22,689 nucleotides of DNA from Botryococcus braunii. Its lineage: Eukaryota; Chlorophyta; Trebouxiophyceae. The first letter of the stretch is position 1, and each line of letters opens with the position of its first letter. Below the pieces are notes generated by a model that did no database searches, was not told the DNA's origin, and saw only the letters and a program-made list of their open reading frames with translations. Location of the stretch: assembly GCA_002005505.1 (NCBI GenBank), contig KV908375.1:493295-515983 (forward strand). The letters are read 5' to 3'. Shown one piece after another: positions 1 to 14,620 of this stretch. A program made the translations under genes and the position numbers.

Positions 1-163
1 TATCAAAGATGCTATGAAATTTGACGTCTGGAAATGGTGACACAGTCACACTGGCCAAGGAGGATGAGAGGTGGCTCGAGGATCAGGAGGAGGTTGGATC
101 AGGTTGGTCGGCAGGAGAGAATATGTCATGTGAGGTTGTAAAGCCATCACGCTGGCCAAAGCA
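1..163. other. No feature recognised
   Basis: Short open frames occur on both strands, but none has recognisable protein character or convincing splice sites. The stretch leads into a G homopolymer. Confidence 0.3.
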
Positions 164-180
164 GGGGGGGGGGGGGGGGG
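164..180 (+). repeat. Poly(G) run, 17 G
   Basis: An uninterrupted run of G on the plus strand, visible directly. Such runs are length-unstable and can form G-quadruplexes. Its exact length in the assembly is uncertain because sequencing through such runs is error-prone. Confidence 0.9.
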
Positions 181-323
181 AGTGGAAAAGGCTGCTGATT
201 TCTTGATTGGGATTTACTGAAATGATCTGGTAGCAAGGCTTGGCCATCTCATCAGCCCTTTGGGCTGGGTTCATGTAATTCTTCTTCTGTAACAAAGAGT
301 GGAGTGAAATTCTTCTGTATGTA

Positions 324-374
324 ATTCTTCTTCTTCTTCTTCTTCTTCTTCTTCTTCTTCTTCTTCTTCTTCTT
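324..374 (+). repeat. (TTC)n trinucleotide microsatellite
   Basis: About 17 tandem TTC units. Just upstream there are two shorter seeds of the same kind, each within a TTCTTCTG context, suggesting local expansion from a TTC-rich ancestor. GAA/TTC tracts can form triplex DNA. The open frames across it encode only poly-Lys or poly-Arg and are not genes. Confidence 0.9.
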
Positions 375-644
375 GGCAAGCATCAGGCGTGGGAGAGGGA
401 TCCTCATGAGGGGGCGGCTACCCTCTCGTAAGCCTTTTTGCGGACGCGGAAGCCCTACTCGGCTTGACGCTGCCTGGCTGTGGATATTCAAAGGGCGCAA
501 AGCTCCTTAATCCCTTGTGCTGTACCCTCGGGCTGCTGGATGCGTGCGAGGGAATGATGTCGGTTTGGGGTTCATTTGGATGATGAGGGGACACGTATGG
601 GATGCATTGCCGTACATTATGTATGAACAGTGTAGTGTTTCTGG

Positions 645-985
645 CGTGCACTGAAGGAGTGTAAGAAGTGTTGTGACTTCAATTGGCGGACGGTTGTGAT
701 TGCACTTCAAGCGGCAGATGGTTGTGAATGCACTAGAGCGGCAGAAGGATATGAATGCACTAGAAGTGGCAGAAGTTTATGAATGTAGTCTAAGTGGCAG
801 AAGGATTTGAATGCACTTCAAGTGGCAGAAGGCTATGAATGTAATTCGAATGGCATAAGGATCTGAATGCACTCAAAGTGGCAGAAGGCTATGAATGTAG
901 GTTAAGTGGCATAAGGATTTGATTGCACTTGAGGTGGAAGAAGTGTGTAATGGTACTTCCAGTAGCAGAAGGTATGGAATGAAGG
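645..985 (+). repeat. Diverged 28-bp minisatellite, about 11 copies
   Basis: A tandem array with a consensus close to AGTGGCAGAAGGATTTGAAT followed by GCACTTCA. The GGCAGAAG core recurs every 27-29 bases. In the middle of the array copies alternate between a GAATGCACT type and a GAATGTA type, giving a 56-bp dimer. The outer copies are the most diverged, as expected for an old array homogenised from the centre. No gene is evident across it. Confidence 0.85.
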
Positions 986-1660
986 TAATGACAAGTTAAT
1001 TAAGTGGAGCGTTGTCCAGATACTTGGACGGTGTCGACGAGACTACTTTTCAACCTGTTCTCAACCGTTCCAACCTACATGAAGGATGCAGTGGCAGTGT
1101 GGTTCGTTTCCTCTCCTACTAACGCACCTGCCTTGGCAAGCCATTTGTCTGAACTCTGGAGAGTCGCCTACTGCAGGACGTGCTGATTGGCAGGCTCCTC
1201 AGAGAGGATTTTAATGTTCCCGTTCTTTGCGCAATTGGCTGTTTGGGTGTTGTGGCCTGCGAGAATGCGCTTTTAGTCCATGTAGCAAACGTACAAATAA
1301 TCCTTCTGTTCTATTGCCAGAGGTACCCTTGTGGCATTTTCCAATTGTACTTCGGAGATGTACAATCAGATCATTTTCCACATCGTACTAGTGTCTGTTT
1401 TGCAGTTGATGGATTGACTTTAATAGGTCATTGACATCTGTGGGATATCAGATCCTGAATATGTACCTGTTTATGTACTGCGTAGTCTGAAGTGGTGATC
1501 ACTCGCGTTGGCAGTCATTTAGTGCCTTTCTGCGGCGGATTGACACTGTAGACACATATGTAGGTATACCTGGCCACACTGCACAACCAGAATATTCTTA
1601 GGCCCTTTTTTTGTGGCTCCCCAGTCCTTGTATGCAGTGAGTCAGTGATAAGAGAGGAGA
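986..1660. other. Gene-free stretch, nothing recognised
   Basis: Open frames of 60-85 codons occur on the plus strand (1004-1186 and 1180-1434). Their translations show no domain and no flanking splice pattern that extends them. I see no repeat, RNA gene or mobile element here. Confidence 0.35.
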
Positions 1661-1663
1661 AAG

Positions 1664-1776
1664 CGGGGGGGGGGGGGAGGGAGGGGGGGTGGAGAGAGAG
1701 AGAGGGGGCGAGGGAGGGGGTAGGGAGGGAGGGAGGGAGGGAGGGAGGGAGGGAGGGAGGGGAGGGAGGGAGGGGG
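1664..1776 (+). repeat. G-rich (GGGA)n low-complexity tract
   Basis: A run of 13 G leads into GA and GGGA tetranucleotide repeats, all purine on the plus strand. Repeated GGG blocks separated by single A make this a strong G-quadruplex candidate. The overlapping open frames translate to Gly/Arg/Glu or Pro/Ser/Leu repeats and are artefacts of the tract. Confidence 0.9.
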
Positions 1777-2309
1777 ATGTGTATATTGTCATGCAGCCCC
1801 CATATGGGGGATGCATCTCGATGTATTCTTTACTTTTGCATATGTGGACATTATCGATGCAATGTCGTTCGAAGGTTGACTGATGCACCTTCGATGAACT
1901 TCACCTCAATAATACATGGTTCTAGGATTTAAAGCTAAGGTCCCGATTTGGGACCTGTGTCCCTAGGGGATCCTTGTCAAGCCTCGGAGCACCTGGGGAC
2001 TCCACTGAGGACTTGCCCCGTCGGACTTCCTGGGCACCCGCTGGGTACCCCTCAACTCGGTCCGGCTGGGCTGCCGGCACTGTCAGTCTCTCTTGCAGCT
2101 CACTGATAAACTCTCGCATCCTTGTCTAGGGTCATGTATGTTAGTTGACGTGCAGGTTTCTTAAGGTGTTCTCAGGGATGTTGGGGTGAACTCTGAAGGA
2201 GCAAATCAGAAACGCTACTACACGAAGTCGTTGCAGGATAGGCCTTGCATTTTCTATCCAAGTACATTTACTGGTAAAATTTGATCTGATACATAGAAAA
2301 TTTGACGGC
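1777..2309. other. Gene-free stretch with a 14-bp palindrome
   Basis: Contains the perfect palindrome CCCCCATATGGGGG at 1797-1810, just after the GGGA tract. A GC-rich segment at about 1935-2110 holds a 65-codon minus-strand frame with no recognisable similarity. From 2190 the frame leading into the next gene is open, but the first ATG in it is at 2310. Confidence 0.4.
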
Positions 2310-2793
2310 ATGAGTGCGGCAACAGCCGGAACAGTCAAGGCTCGACTAAAACTACGGGGTGGGGTCGTACATGAGATTGACATCAGGCCAACCGGTGACG
2401 ACACTGCACTTCGCCCTGCGCCGATGTTTAGTCACAGATATGACTGGTTGTAATGGAACTAACATGTGATTATGTTGGAACAGGTAGGATCTCTGACTCC
2501 ATCGCCGCTTTGAAAACGAACGTCGGCGACCTTTTGTCAAAGTACTTGGCGACCAATGAAATGGATGCTGGGGAAGGTAAGATATCTGGGTCCTCTGTAT
2601 GTTTCCTGTGTATGGTTGCTTATGGGGTCGTCCACTTTGGTTCTGGACACACTGCAACATGAACTGATCAAAGATGGTTTTCACCGGTGCAGTTGATGTG
2701 ATGGAAGAGGTTCTTTCAAGTGATGAAGAAGATGATGGTAGTAAAAAGAAAGAGGATGCGAAAAGGGGCACCAAGCGGAAAGCAAATGATTGA
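2310..2793 (+). CDS. Small acidic-tailed protein, possible GON7-like KEOPS subunit
   Basis: Proposed exons are 2310-2394, 2484-2576 and 2693-2793, giving 92 residues. Both introns (89 and 116 nt) begin with GT and end with AG, and the reading phase is preserved at both junctions, which supports a real gene. The protein has a basic, beta-like N-terminus, then an amphipathic helix around residues 30-50 (IAALKTNVGDLLSKYL), then an acidic run (SSDEEDD) and a lysine-rich end (KRKAND). Metazoan and yeast Gon7 have similar length, a helix of the LxxLxxxVxxxL type and an acidic disordered tail; in KEOPS they bind Pcc1/LAGE3 for tRNA t6A synthesis. The match rests on pattern, not alignment. An alternative start is the ATG at 2453, which would drop exon 1. 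The gene model is more certain than the family name. Confidence 0.42.
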
Positions 2794-3108
2794 GTGGAGA
2801 TACATGTGCCGGCGCGCGAGTCATACATAGAGAGGACTCTTGCGCACCGCTCTAAAACGATGATTCATATGAAAAATATATTGACATTGCTTTAACAAAG
2901 TATGGGTGTTTTAGCGCCAGATGGAAAGTTGATGTGGACACGTTGTGCTAGTCACTGAGTGCTGTACTGAGAGGTTCGGGATGGGTATCGCCATGGCCAG
3001 GCAAGGACAACACACCAAATGCGCTGTTTGTTTCTGACTGCCCAATAAGACACCCTCTGGCATTACGCCCTTGGCGTGAGCAGAATTTGCACCTTCAAAC
3101 TGTTTTGA

Positions 3109-3348
3109 CTCGAGGGATCTATCCCAGAAGGTGCGAGTTTGAATGACATTCTGCGTGTGCTTTCCAAACATGCAACACATTTTATGCAATGGGAAGTCCA
3201 GATCTGGATTGCTGGGTTATTGATTGTGGTCGTGGCTTTAGCTGGTATTCTTTTTGGATCCTGTCGATGGTTGTGGCTCCTCTGGACGCTGGCTAAGTCA
3301 GCGCTTGAGCTCGTGATACTGGCTTGCTTCAGGCCTTGGTTGGTATAG
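3109..3348 (+). CDS. Coding-like exon with hydrophobic helices, unrecognised
   Basis: An open frame from 3109, just after a stop, to the stop at 3346-3348. It has no ATG suited to the start, so it would be an internal or terminal exon. The translation holds two hydrophobic segments, one around IWIAGLLIVVVALAGILFG and one around LWLLWTLAKSALELVILACF, separated by a short Cys-Arg link, which looks like a membrane hairpin. A possible acceptor is the AG at 3126-3127, and a donor GTATAG lies at the 3' end before the stop. Overlapping minus-strand frames are poorer in protein character. I do not recognise a family, and a chance open frame is possible. Confidence 0.25.
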   Translation, partial: LEGSIPEGASLNDILRVLSKHATHFMQWEVQIWIAGLLIVVVALAGILFGSCRWLWLLWTLAKSALELVILACFRPWLV

Positions 3349-3789
3349 TTACAAGTATGTGCCAATTTTGCTGGCCTATTGTTGAGTACCTGGATTTGTG
3401 GGAGGTCTTTGCGTTGGCAAGGTCATGATTCATGTATATTTGTAATATGCCGTTGTTGCACAGCCAAACCGAACCAGTTTGAGTACATGCATCCAAACGG
3501 TAGGATTGTATGCTATCCCCATGAGGGAATGTAATCAGCAGTGTTTGGAGGTCTGACGAGTTCTTGCGGCAGTATCATATGTGACACTTCTCATGTGAGG
3601 ATTATGTAAGAAACATGACAGTGGCTCAGGCTAAAGAAGGACATCAGAAGATGGTTTTGAGGAACATAACCATGCTTTGAAACAGCAGCAGTAGCAACAC
3701 CACCAGCAGTTCATGTATTCCAAGTTTTGCAGGTAATTTTGACTTGGATACATAAAAAAAAGAGGAACAGAGTACTTGACTAGGGCTTG

Positions 3790-4202
3790 TAAGTGGTTTT
3801 AGCGATCCTGGATGGCAAGGTGCAACTGTACTGCCCATACCACAAATGTATCTTCCTTTTTCTATACCACACATGTAGCATCAAATCACCCCGAAAGACA
3901 TGCAAAGTTTCGAATTCCTACTATCGGTACGAGCTTTGACTTCGTATTTAGTACTACTAAGTTTGGGAGGGGTGGCGGTGGAATGCACATGAAATACTTT
4001 TAGAGGAATCAGACCCCGATTACATGGTGGATATGTGCATGAGATGTCTCAAGCAAGTCAGCCAGAACGATTTCGGCTCCTATTATTTCAGTCTGTTGTA
4101 CAACAGCAACTATCTTGGTTCTCCAAAAGCAGGCAAGATACAATGTAGGTCAAGAATCATACATGTATCTAAAACTGTGGGGTGTGTTCCACATACTTGA
4201 CG
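3790..4202 (+). CDS. Coding-like Cys/Tyr-rich segments, gene unknown
   Basis: Two neighbouring open stretches translate into protein-like sequence. The first, about 3799-3936, includes LDGKVQLYCPYHKC and ends at a TGA. The second, about 3985-4202, includes DPDYMVDMCMRCLKQ and DFGSYYFSLLYNSNYLGSP before the stop at 4200-4202. Both are rich in Cys and Tyr, unlike the random frames nearby. I could not join them with a confident intron, so frames and ends are provisional. They could be exons of one gene, perhaps with the hydrophobic segment upstream, or remnants of a decayed gene. Confidence 0.2.
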
Positions 4203-4274
4203 TCGTGTCGCTGCAGTAGCTACCTGTAGGGTTGTTGGCTTTGTAAAGTCCTTGGCCATCATTAATATGCGCGA

Positions 4275-4754
4275 TTGAGGGCGTGGTGGTGCCCCAAAGG
4301 GTCACTGATGAATCTACAGGAGTTTTCCTTGCTGGTGAGGCATTTTGCCAGCTTATTCCCACCGATTCAATGTTGCGTTGTCTTTTGCTTGGCTTTGGAT
4401 CTTGGCTGGTCCCAGAAAGTCGAGGTTGTGGCGCCTCTGTCAATCACAGACCTCATTCTGTTGGGCTGGGGTGCGCTTTGGTGGAAAGAGTCCAGGGAGT
4501 CATCCGTGTCACACGCCCGTTGCGAGTTGACGCGATGTACAGTGATCTTCATCATCCGGCCGCAAGGCAGGGCGATCCCAGCCCGCACCGGGGGGCCTAC
4601 AAACGGAAATCCGGATTGCGGAAGGCAAGATAACGATGCGCGATTAGCCGGGCCTATAGAGAGCAGGCCACGAATCTCTAAAAGGAAGGGTCACCCTGTG
4701 TTTCACACAGAGTGGGCCCCCCAACCGAAAAGGGAAAGCCCAGAGGTCGAATGA
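4275..4754 (+). other. 159-codon open frame, doubtful
   Basis: This is one of the longest non-repeat open frames in the window. The first half is Trp- and Cys-rich and the second half is basic and Pro/Gly-rich. Two other plus frames are also open over the same DNA (4283-4633 and 4345-4530), as is a minus frame (4367-4588). Simultaneous openness in several frames points to GC-rich composition rather than selection. No family was recognised. Confidence 0.15.
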
Positions 4755-4803
4755 AATATGTGACAGTTTCATCATGAATTCCTGTTGGACTTCATAGTTT
4801 CCG

Positions 4804-5208
4804 ATGATCACCAAGTTGCTTGAACCCCGACTTCCCCAGACTTTACGATGGCAGGCGTGGAGGCCAAGATGTAGTTATCGGCCATTAAGACCTCGATTGT
4901 GTGCGGAATTGCGAGTTACAGATGAAGGCAATTCTCATCCTAGTCGATCAACGCTCGATGAGAAACTTCAAAAAGAGTCCTTACCTGACCGTGGATTTGT
5001 CTTGCCTCTTGAGGCAGTAAATCTTATCGCAGAGCGAATCCATATCCTCTTGATCGTCTCAATCTTAGCAACGGGATGGCAATGTTACAAGGCGTCGCCT
5101 TCGTGGGCTTTGACACACGGCTGGAGGCCACGACGGCATCTCCGGAGGATGGGGGAGAGAGACAGAGATCTCCATCTCAAGAAGGTCCGAGAATTAACAA
5201 GAAAATAA
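4804..5208 (+). other. 134-codon open frame, doubtful
   Basis: The middle of this frame (around EGNSHPSRSTLDEKLQKESL, then LPLEAVNLIAERIH) has ordinary protein composition and could be an exon. The ends do not, with an Arg-rich start and a basic end. A GTAAAT donor-like site follows the LPLEA segment. It lies upstream of the 5440-6234 exon chain on the same strand and may belong to it, but I could not find a phase-matched join. Confidence 0.18.
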
Positions 5209-5439
5209 AAATAATCTGGGTCGTTTTGTGATGAACAGTGTTTAATAGCATGTTAGTCATCACTTGCGACCAACTGTACAATGTTGGGTTGCATGCCCGC
5301 CATGCTGGACTGTCTTGCGACTTTGCTGACAGCCACTTGAGTTGTAGTGCATGGCCACTATTTTTCAAGCCAAAGTAGCTTCTACATTTGCTGATGTGTC
5401 TCAAACTTCCGCCATTTTTGACTGCTATGTGTTCGACAG

Positions 5440-6234
5440 GGAAAATCAAAGAGGAAGGCATCTGATACTCTACAGAGCAGTGTTTCACAGTCAACACAAC
5501 AGGTAGATCACGAATTTCATCCCTTCATCTGGTACCGGCCACGCCTTTTTAGAGACGTGGATTTCTGATGCGGTTGCTCTGATTTCCCAGGTCCAGCACA
5601 CACTTGATGACACAAAGAAGTACCTCACAAATCTTTGGAAGTCAGCACGGAGAAAATGGACGGGAACAGACACTGGAGAGGTATGATTCAACTATTCGGT
5701 GTAAGTGTAAACGTAGCGTTTAAAACCCTGCTTGTTGGGAACCTGGCACAGGCTTTAATGGAGTAGTTGGTCATTTTTAAGAGACCATTCGTCATTGGTT
5801 TGGTTTTCTTTTTTTTTTGGGGGGGGTGGTTGTGGGCTGGCTGGAAGCAGAGTGGGAGCTTGTGGCTCTGAAGGAAGTTGTTGATTTTCAAACAGCAGCT
5901 GCAGCAGCAGAATTGCCGTTCAAAAGGAAAGACTGGTGCACCTGTAAATACACCAGCCTTTGATTACGGCCATCCTATCATATCTGGAATTGTAGTGGGA
6001 AACAAAGAACTGCTTGGGGTTGAGAATCTTCGAACAGAAGTCAACTTTGAACTAGTCAGGCCATTATGTCCTGAGATCATGGGGGCTATGCGAGATGGGA
6101 TGGGAGCACTGCAGAATGAAGAGCATGCATGCCCCAAGCTCACAAGAGAGGGCAGGGGGACAGGAGCCCAGGGAGAGCACATGCTCCCTGAAAAAGGGGC
6201 AACGGGGTCGAGGGTAACATTCACACGAAAGTAG
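5440..6234 (+). CDS. Partial multi-exon gene, unrecognised protein (3' part)
   Basis: Proposed exons are 5440-5502, 5591-5680 and 5896-6234, all joined in phase 0. Introns are 88 nt (donor CAG/GTAGAT, acceptor TTTCCCAG) and 215 nt (GAG/GTATGA to CAAACAG). The first exon encodes a basic Ser/Gln segment (GKSKRKASDTLQSSV). The second encodes a helical Lys/Arg segment (LDDTKKYLTNLWKSARRKW). The third begins with a Gln run (QLQQQN) and continues through ISGIVVGNKELLGVENL. The last exon either stops at 6232-6234 or is spliced at GTAACA after 6213. The 5' end is not found. No known domain is recognised. The basic, glutamine-rich start suggests a nuclear protein, but this is weak. The gene would end about 150 bp before the next start. 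Confidence 0.35.
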
Positions 6235-6383
6235 CAGGAAAGTGAGATGGAACCGGGTTTTAGCTTGTGAGACAGAGTTTAGCATCCCCGAGGAGGATCA
6301 AAGCAGCACCTGGAAGACCCTCTCCAAAAGGCGTGCTGGCCTCAAGCGCATGAGGAGGGACTGAAAGAGAGCGGGGGTTTCCA

Positions 6384-10424
<4,041 letters not shown>

Positions 10425-11934
10425 TGGGCCTGGGTCCTGAAGAAGATTCGGATCTTGGGGGGAGGCTCTCGGGCGAGGATCTTGGGGGTCTCAGAGAGGA
10501 CTTAGGGGACTGAGGCGAGGAGAAAGAGGGGCGTAGATGAAGGGGAGGTGCTGGAGGCTTGAAAATGAGGAGAGGAAGGAATTAGAGAGGACGGAGAGGA
10601 GGGGTGAGGGGAGTGGGAGAGGGGCAGAGAGAAGTGAGAGGGCTAGATAATTTTGAGTTGAGGGGGGGCGGGGGTAGGGAAGACTTGAGAGTTGGAGGGG
10701 TAGCAAATGTAGACAAATGTAGGCTTGAACGGCCTGGGAACTTCCCAGTGGGAAGTGCGTGAGCTGTTTAAAGCTCATGTCCATCACTTTAGGCATGGGA
10801 AAGCAAGGGCGTCTGCATCCATATCTGCTTACGAAGATTTTGGATTGGACCGTCCGAGGCATGAACCTGCGTGTGTAGCAGCCGGGTCAAAATTCCAACT
10901 GGCACAATGTCTGCAATAGCAAAAAGTGCAGTCCTTGTTCTGGTTTAAGGTGGGCTCTTATTCTGCACGGGTGCACAGGGCTGATCAGCATGTGCGTGAT
11001 GTCAGCAACGGTTGCTTAGAAAATGCTGAGTTACAACCGGGACCAGGGTGGCCTCAAGTGTCTGCATACAATGGTTTGTGTCTCCAGCAGTGCAGGCATT
11101 TGAAGGCAAACAGAAGCTGCAGGAATTTTTCCATCAATGCACACTGTCATGACATGTAAAAGCTCGTTCCCTTTTGTCTCGGGTCTCTAAATCCGGCGTA
11201 CCCGCATGCAAGATCGATGCGAGTACCCGCATGCGATGTTTATGGTGTGTGGTTAGGATAGGCTTCACTCTTTATTCTAAAAGCTCGTCCAAGGAGAGGT
11301 CCGACCCCGCGTGTTCAAGACTTCAGACCAGCGGGGAGAGACCGGCCGTGTTAACATGTGATTCTTTTAGACCAGTGGTTGTGCGGCACTGCGATCCGGG
11401 AATTGGACAGCAGGTTGTTGTATGCCGCCTTGGCATCTTTAAGGTCCTGCACGCAACTCAAGGATTGAGAGTCTCCATCCTTGAGTGCTTGAGGGCTGAG
11501 AGACAATTTGAGACGAGGAGTTGATCAAGCACCGGTACCGTTGTAGTATTCATTCATGAATACTTTAAGATCTCTTTAGTTGGTTCAGAAAGTGGTGTGT
11601 GCTTTTCCGGGTAATACGGTCTGCCCAAAAAAAAAAGGCTATCTGCTGCATAGCCAGGCAAGACCACGCATCTCTAGGTGGACCAACGCTGTGCACACCC
11701 GCTTGGGGTCCGTGTTCCACGGGTAGACGCTCTGGGGTTAGGTAGCTTGGGGCACTGTCTAAATGTTCATGGTATCGTGTCCTGGTGCCCCAAGCCTGGG
11801 TCAGGCCTGGTGCACCAAGCCTAGAGTTTCATGGGGTTATTTTCGTCCAGATTGCCACAAGTTTGGAACACCGCAGGAAAATGCCACGGGAGTGTGCAGG
11901 AGGTGAGGTGTTACATCACACGTGCACCAATTGA
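10425..11934. other. Largely gene-free; 3' flank of the five-exon gene
   Basis: From 10505 to about 10700 the plus strand is purine-rich low-complexity sequence, probably 3' UTR or flank. Open frames at 10725-10919 and 10926-11159 have no recognised domain. A short exon-like stretch with an acceptor (TCCAGCAGTGCAG) lies at 11096-11152 and encodes AFEGKQKLQEFFHQCTLS before a TGA. Nothing firm can be called. Confidence 0.35.
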
Positions 11935-12092
11935 GAGGGTTAAACTGCACATTTCTGGGGGTAGTTGTGATTTTGATTGGCTTGGAAGTGGGTGTTTCCC
12001 TTTCTATTAGAGTGTTCGCAATCTGGTAGAGGGTCAAAATGTACCTTTCCGGGGCTACTTGTGATCTTGACTAGCCTAGAAATTGCTGTTTC
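11935..12092 (+). repeat. Diverged direct duplication, 94-bp spacing
   Basis: The segment from 11935 (GAGGGTTAAACTGCACATTT) recurs from 12029 as GAGGGTCAAAATGTACCTTT. The match continues through GTTGTGATTTTGATTGGCTTGG against CTTGTGATCTTGACTAGCCT to GTTTC. Most differences are transitions, suggesting an old tandem duplication. No open frame is conserved between the copies. Confidence 0.75.
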
Positions 12093-13150
12093 AGTTGTTA
12101 TGACAACGTCTCCAAACTTGGACACAGTTCTGTCCCTCGACATTGAACAACTCCTGCATCCCCCTTGTAAGAGCTTCCTCATCTGAGGCCTAGTAGACAA
12201 ACACAACTTAAAAGAGTGCAACTCAAGAATAGCATTGGTGAGGTCCACTAGGCTTCACTAGGAAGCTCTATCAAGGAATGCAGGAGCGGTTCAACCTTAT
12301 GCCCGTGGTCGATGTTCAGCGCGTAGACTATGGGAAGCCATGGAATGGACCTTAATGTACATCAGACTGATATCACCCGGCCACGGGTCTTTGTGGTCGA
12401 TCCGTCCTAGTTGCTGGAACTCCGTCGATTTTGAGTACCATTCTCAGCTTAATGCCATATGCTTGCAGGAAGCTCTTCACCTGTGGGCCATGACCGTCCT
12501 CGCAAGTGCTCCTCTTTGACTCTTGGCCATGCACAGTGTCTTGCGTGTATCGCTGTGGAGATCGGCTGTTATCTGCTAAAATTCCTTCCCAATTGGGACA
12601 GAATAACACCAATCGCCGGCACCCGCCGTACCTCAAACATCTACTACATTGAGGTTGATATAACTGCGTGTGTGCCTTCCTCTTTTCTGTTCTCCCTTCG
12701 CAGGTTGGCATGCATGTGTGTATTCTTAAGGTCATCCCCTCAGTCTGTCTGAACGTATGGCGCTCCTGCTCTAGGATGGACGTGTCACCCAAAGCATACT
12801 TGCTGCGGCGGCCTTAAGGTGATTCATGTTGTGACTTCATTACCATTACCATCATGGACCACAGTAGTGGCTTTCACCGTCTTAACGTAAGGTCAGGCAA
12901 ATGTAAGGATTCAGACATTTCGTCATCGTGAACCCACACGTTCTGCCCTGTGAGGCCTTACAGCAATTCTCACGTTTGTGCTGTAAGACCTTTAGGAACC
13001 AGCGTAACCAATTTAAGCCGATTGTTGTAGTCCATGAGCAGGAAGATGAATGCATTGTGCAAGTTGGTGGGCATTCACTCGTAATAACCGCATAATGCCT
13101 CCAAGACCCGAAAACTGACATGCGTTGAAGGATCTCTCTATCAACCTCGC
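12093..13150. other. Gene-free stretch, nothing firm
   Basis: Frames are open on both strands at 12373-12792 (minus) and 12459-12752 (plus). The minus frame contains VKSFLQAYGIKLRMV, faintly reminiscent of a retroelement integrase core, but without the catalytic spacing, zinc finger or flanking repeats needed for a call. Confidence 0.3.
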
Positions 13151-13169
13151 CCTCTACCTCCGCCCCCCC

Positions 13170-13492
<323 letters not shown>

Positions 13493-13548
13493 GTGGTGTG
13501 GGTGAGGTTTGATTTGGGGGCCTTCAGGCGTGCATGTTGCTAACGCAG

Positions 13549-13611
13549 GGACCTCCCCGGGACTACATGGCCATTGTGCTGGCCATTGTCTTCACATGGA
13601 AGGCTTTATAA
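13549..13611 (+). CDS. Possible short terminal exon with hydrophobic end
   Basis: After the acceptor-like CTAACGCAG at 13540-13548, a 20-codon frame (PPRDYMAIVLAIVFTWKAL) ends in TAA. The hydrophobic run next to basic residues resembles the C-terminal membrane anchor of a protein whose other exons are not visible. The polypyrimidine tract is weak and chance cannot be excluded. Confidence 0.15.
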   Translation, partial: GPPRDYMAIVLAIVFTWKAL

Positions 13612-14620
13612 TGCTGCTGCCCCTGCCTGCAACAGTCTATCGAATCAGGGAGGCTTCTGAAGTTTCCAATATGGATCCATACATTTTGGACTTGCTTGAG
13701 GGTGAAGATTTACCCTCTGGCCATGCTACTTAGCCACGCATAGTCAGCAGCTGTGCCATGCATAAGTAGGATAGCCATGCAAAAGTCGACTAGATGCCTC
13801 TGTCAGCCAATTTGGGAATAGGATAATCCACTCTTTCTTGGGTCTCTGCACAAATTTCACCAATTACTGCTTTACCCCTACGTGAACCCTGTTCCTTGGA
13901 TACCGCCTCAACGTCTTTCTGGATAAACATCGAAGGAACAGCGTGGGAAAAATAGCAACCCCCCCCCCCCCCCCCCAAAAAAAAGCTTTAATCCAACTCC
14001 ATCTCCATTGCAAAATGATTGCACGTATTGTTGTTGGTAAAGCTCAAGGCGTGGACTTTCTGAAGGTCCCTCACGGTTGTTGCTGCCTCAAGTGGAGTGC
14101 TGAATTACCTTGGTCGCATGGGGGCATGTATGGGGGGCACCATGCAACCAGCATTCAGCGACTAAGTATTACAGTAAGGTACAAACGGTGTGGGATGGCT
14201 GAATCCGAGTAGCTAGGATCCCACCCACACCAGATAACATAGAGGTGGGATTGGCAATTATTGCAACCTAGCATGCCAGCAAGACACTCCATTTGTCCAA
14301 GCACCACGAGTCTAGAGACTTCCTACAAAACTCAGGCCTAAGGACTGGAAGGCCGGGTAAAGTCTCAGTGTGGACTTGTACAAGTCAACAGAACTGAGGA
14401 ACGGTGGTCCCCAACTGTGCACCATCGCAGGAAAGGCCCTTTCACAGATCCCTACCGTTGGCATGCTCCTTTTTCAAGTGCATCACATGATCCATGGCAT
14501 TCAGGCATACTATACACAAAGAGGCAGCATCGCAACATAGCTAGCCTGAGATGTGCAGCATGGCCCAAGCTGCAGGCTTTATACTCCAGAAAAAATGGCG
14601 TTCAAATCTCATTTGCCCTG
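13612..14620. other. Gene-free stretch; downstream flank of ATP23
   Basis: Contains a C18 then A8 homopolymer pair at 13959-13984. The frames at 13943-14212 (plus) and 13790-13978 (minus) show no recognised domain. The 3' untranslated region of the minus-strand ATP23 gene should lie just below 14621. Confidence 0.35.

Noticed and set aside
2352..2828. 158-codon minus-strand frame
   Set aside because: It is the shadow of the three plus-strand exons at 2310-2793, where splice phases match; its translation is Ser/Arg-rich without a domain.
12373..12792. Minus-strand frame with a faint retroelement integrase-like stretch
   Set aside because: No catalytic D,D-35-E spacing, no zinc finger, no reverse transcriptase and no long terminal repeats nearby. 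A competing frame is open on the other strand.
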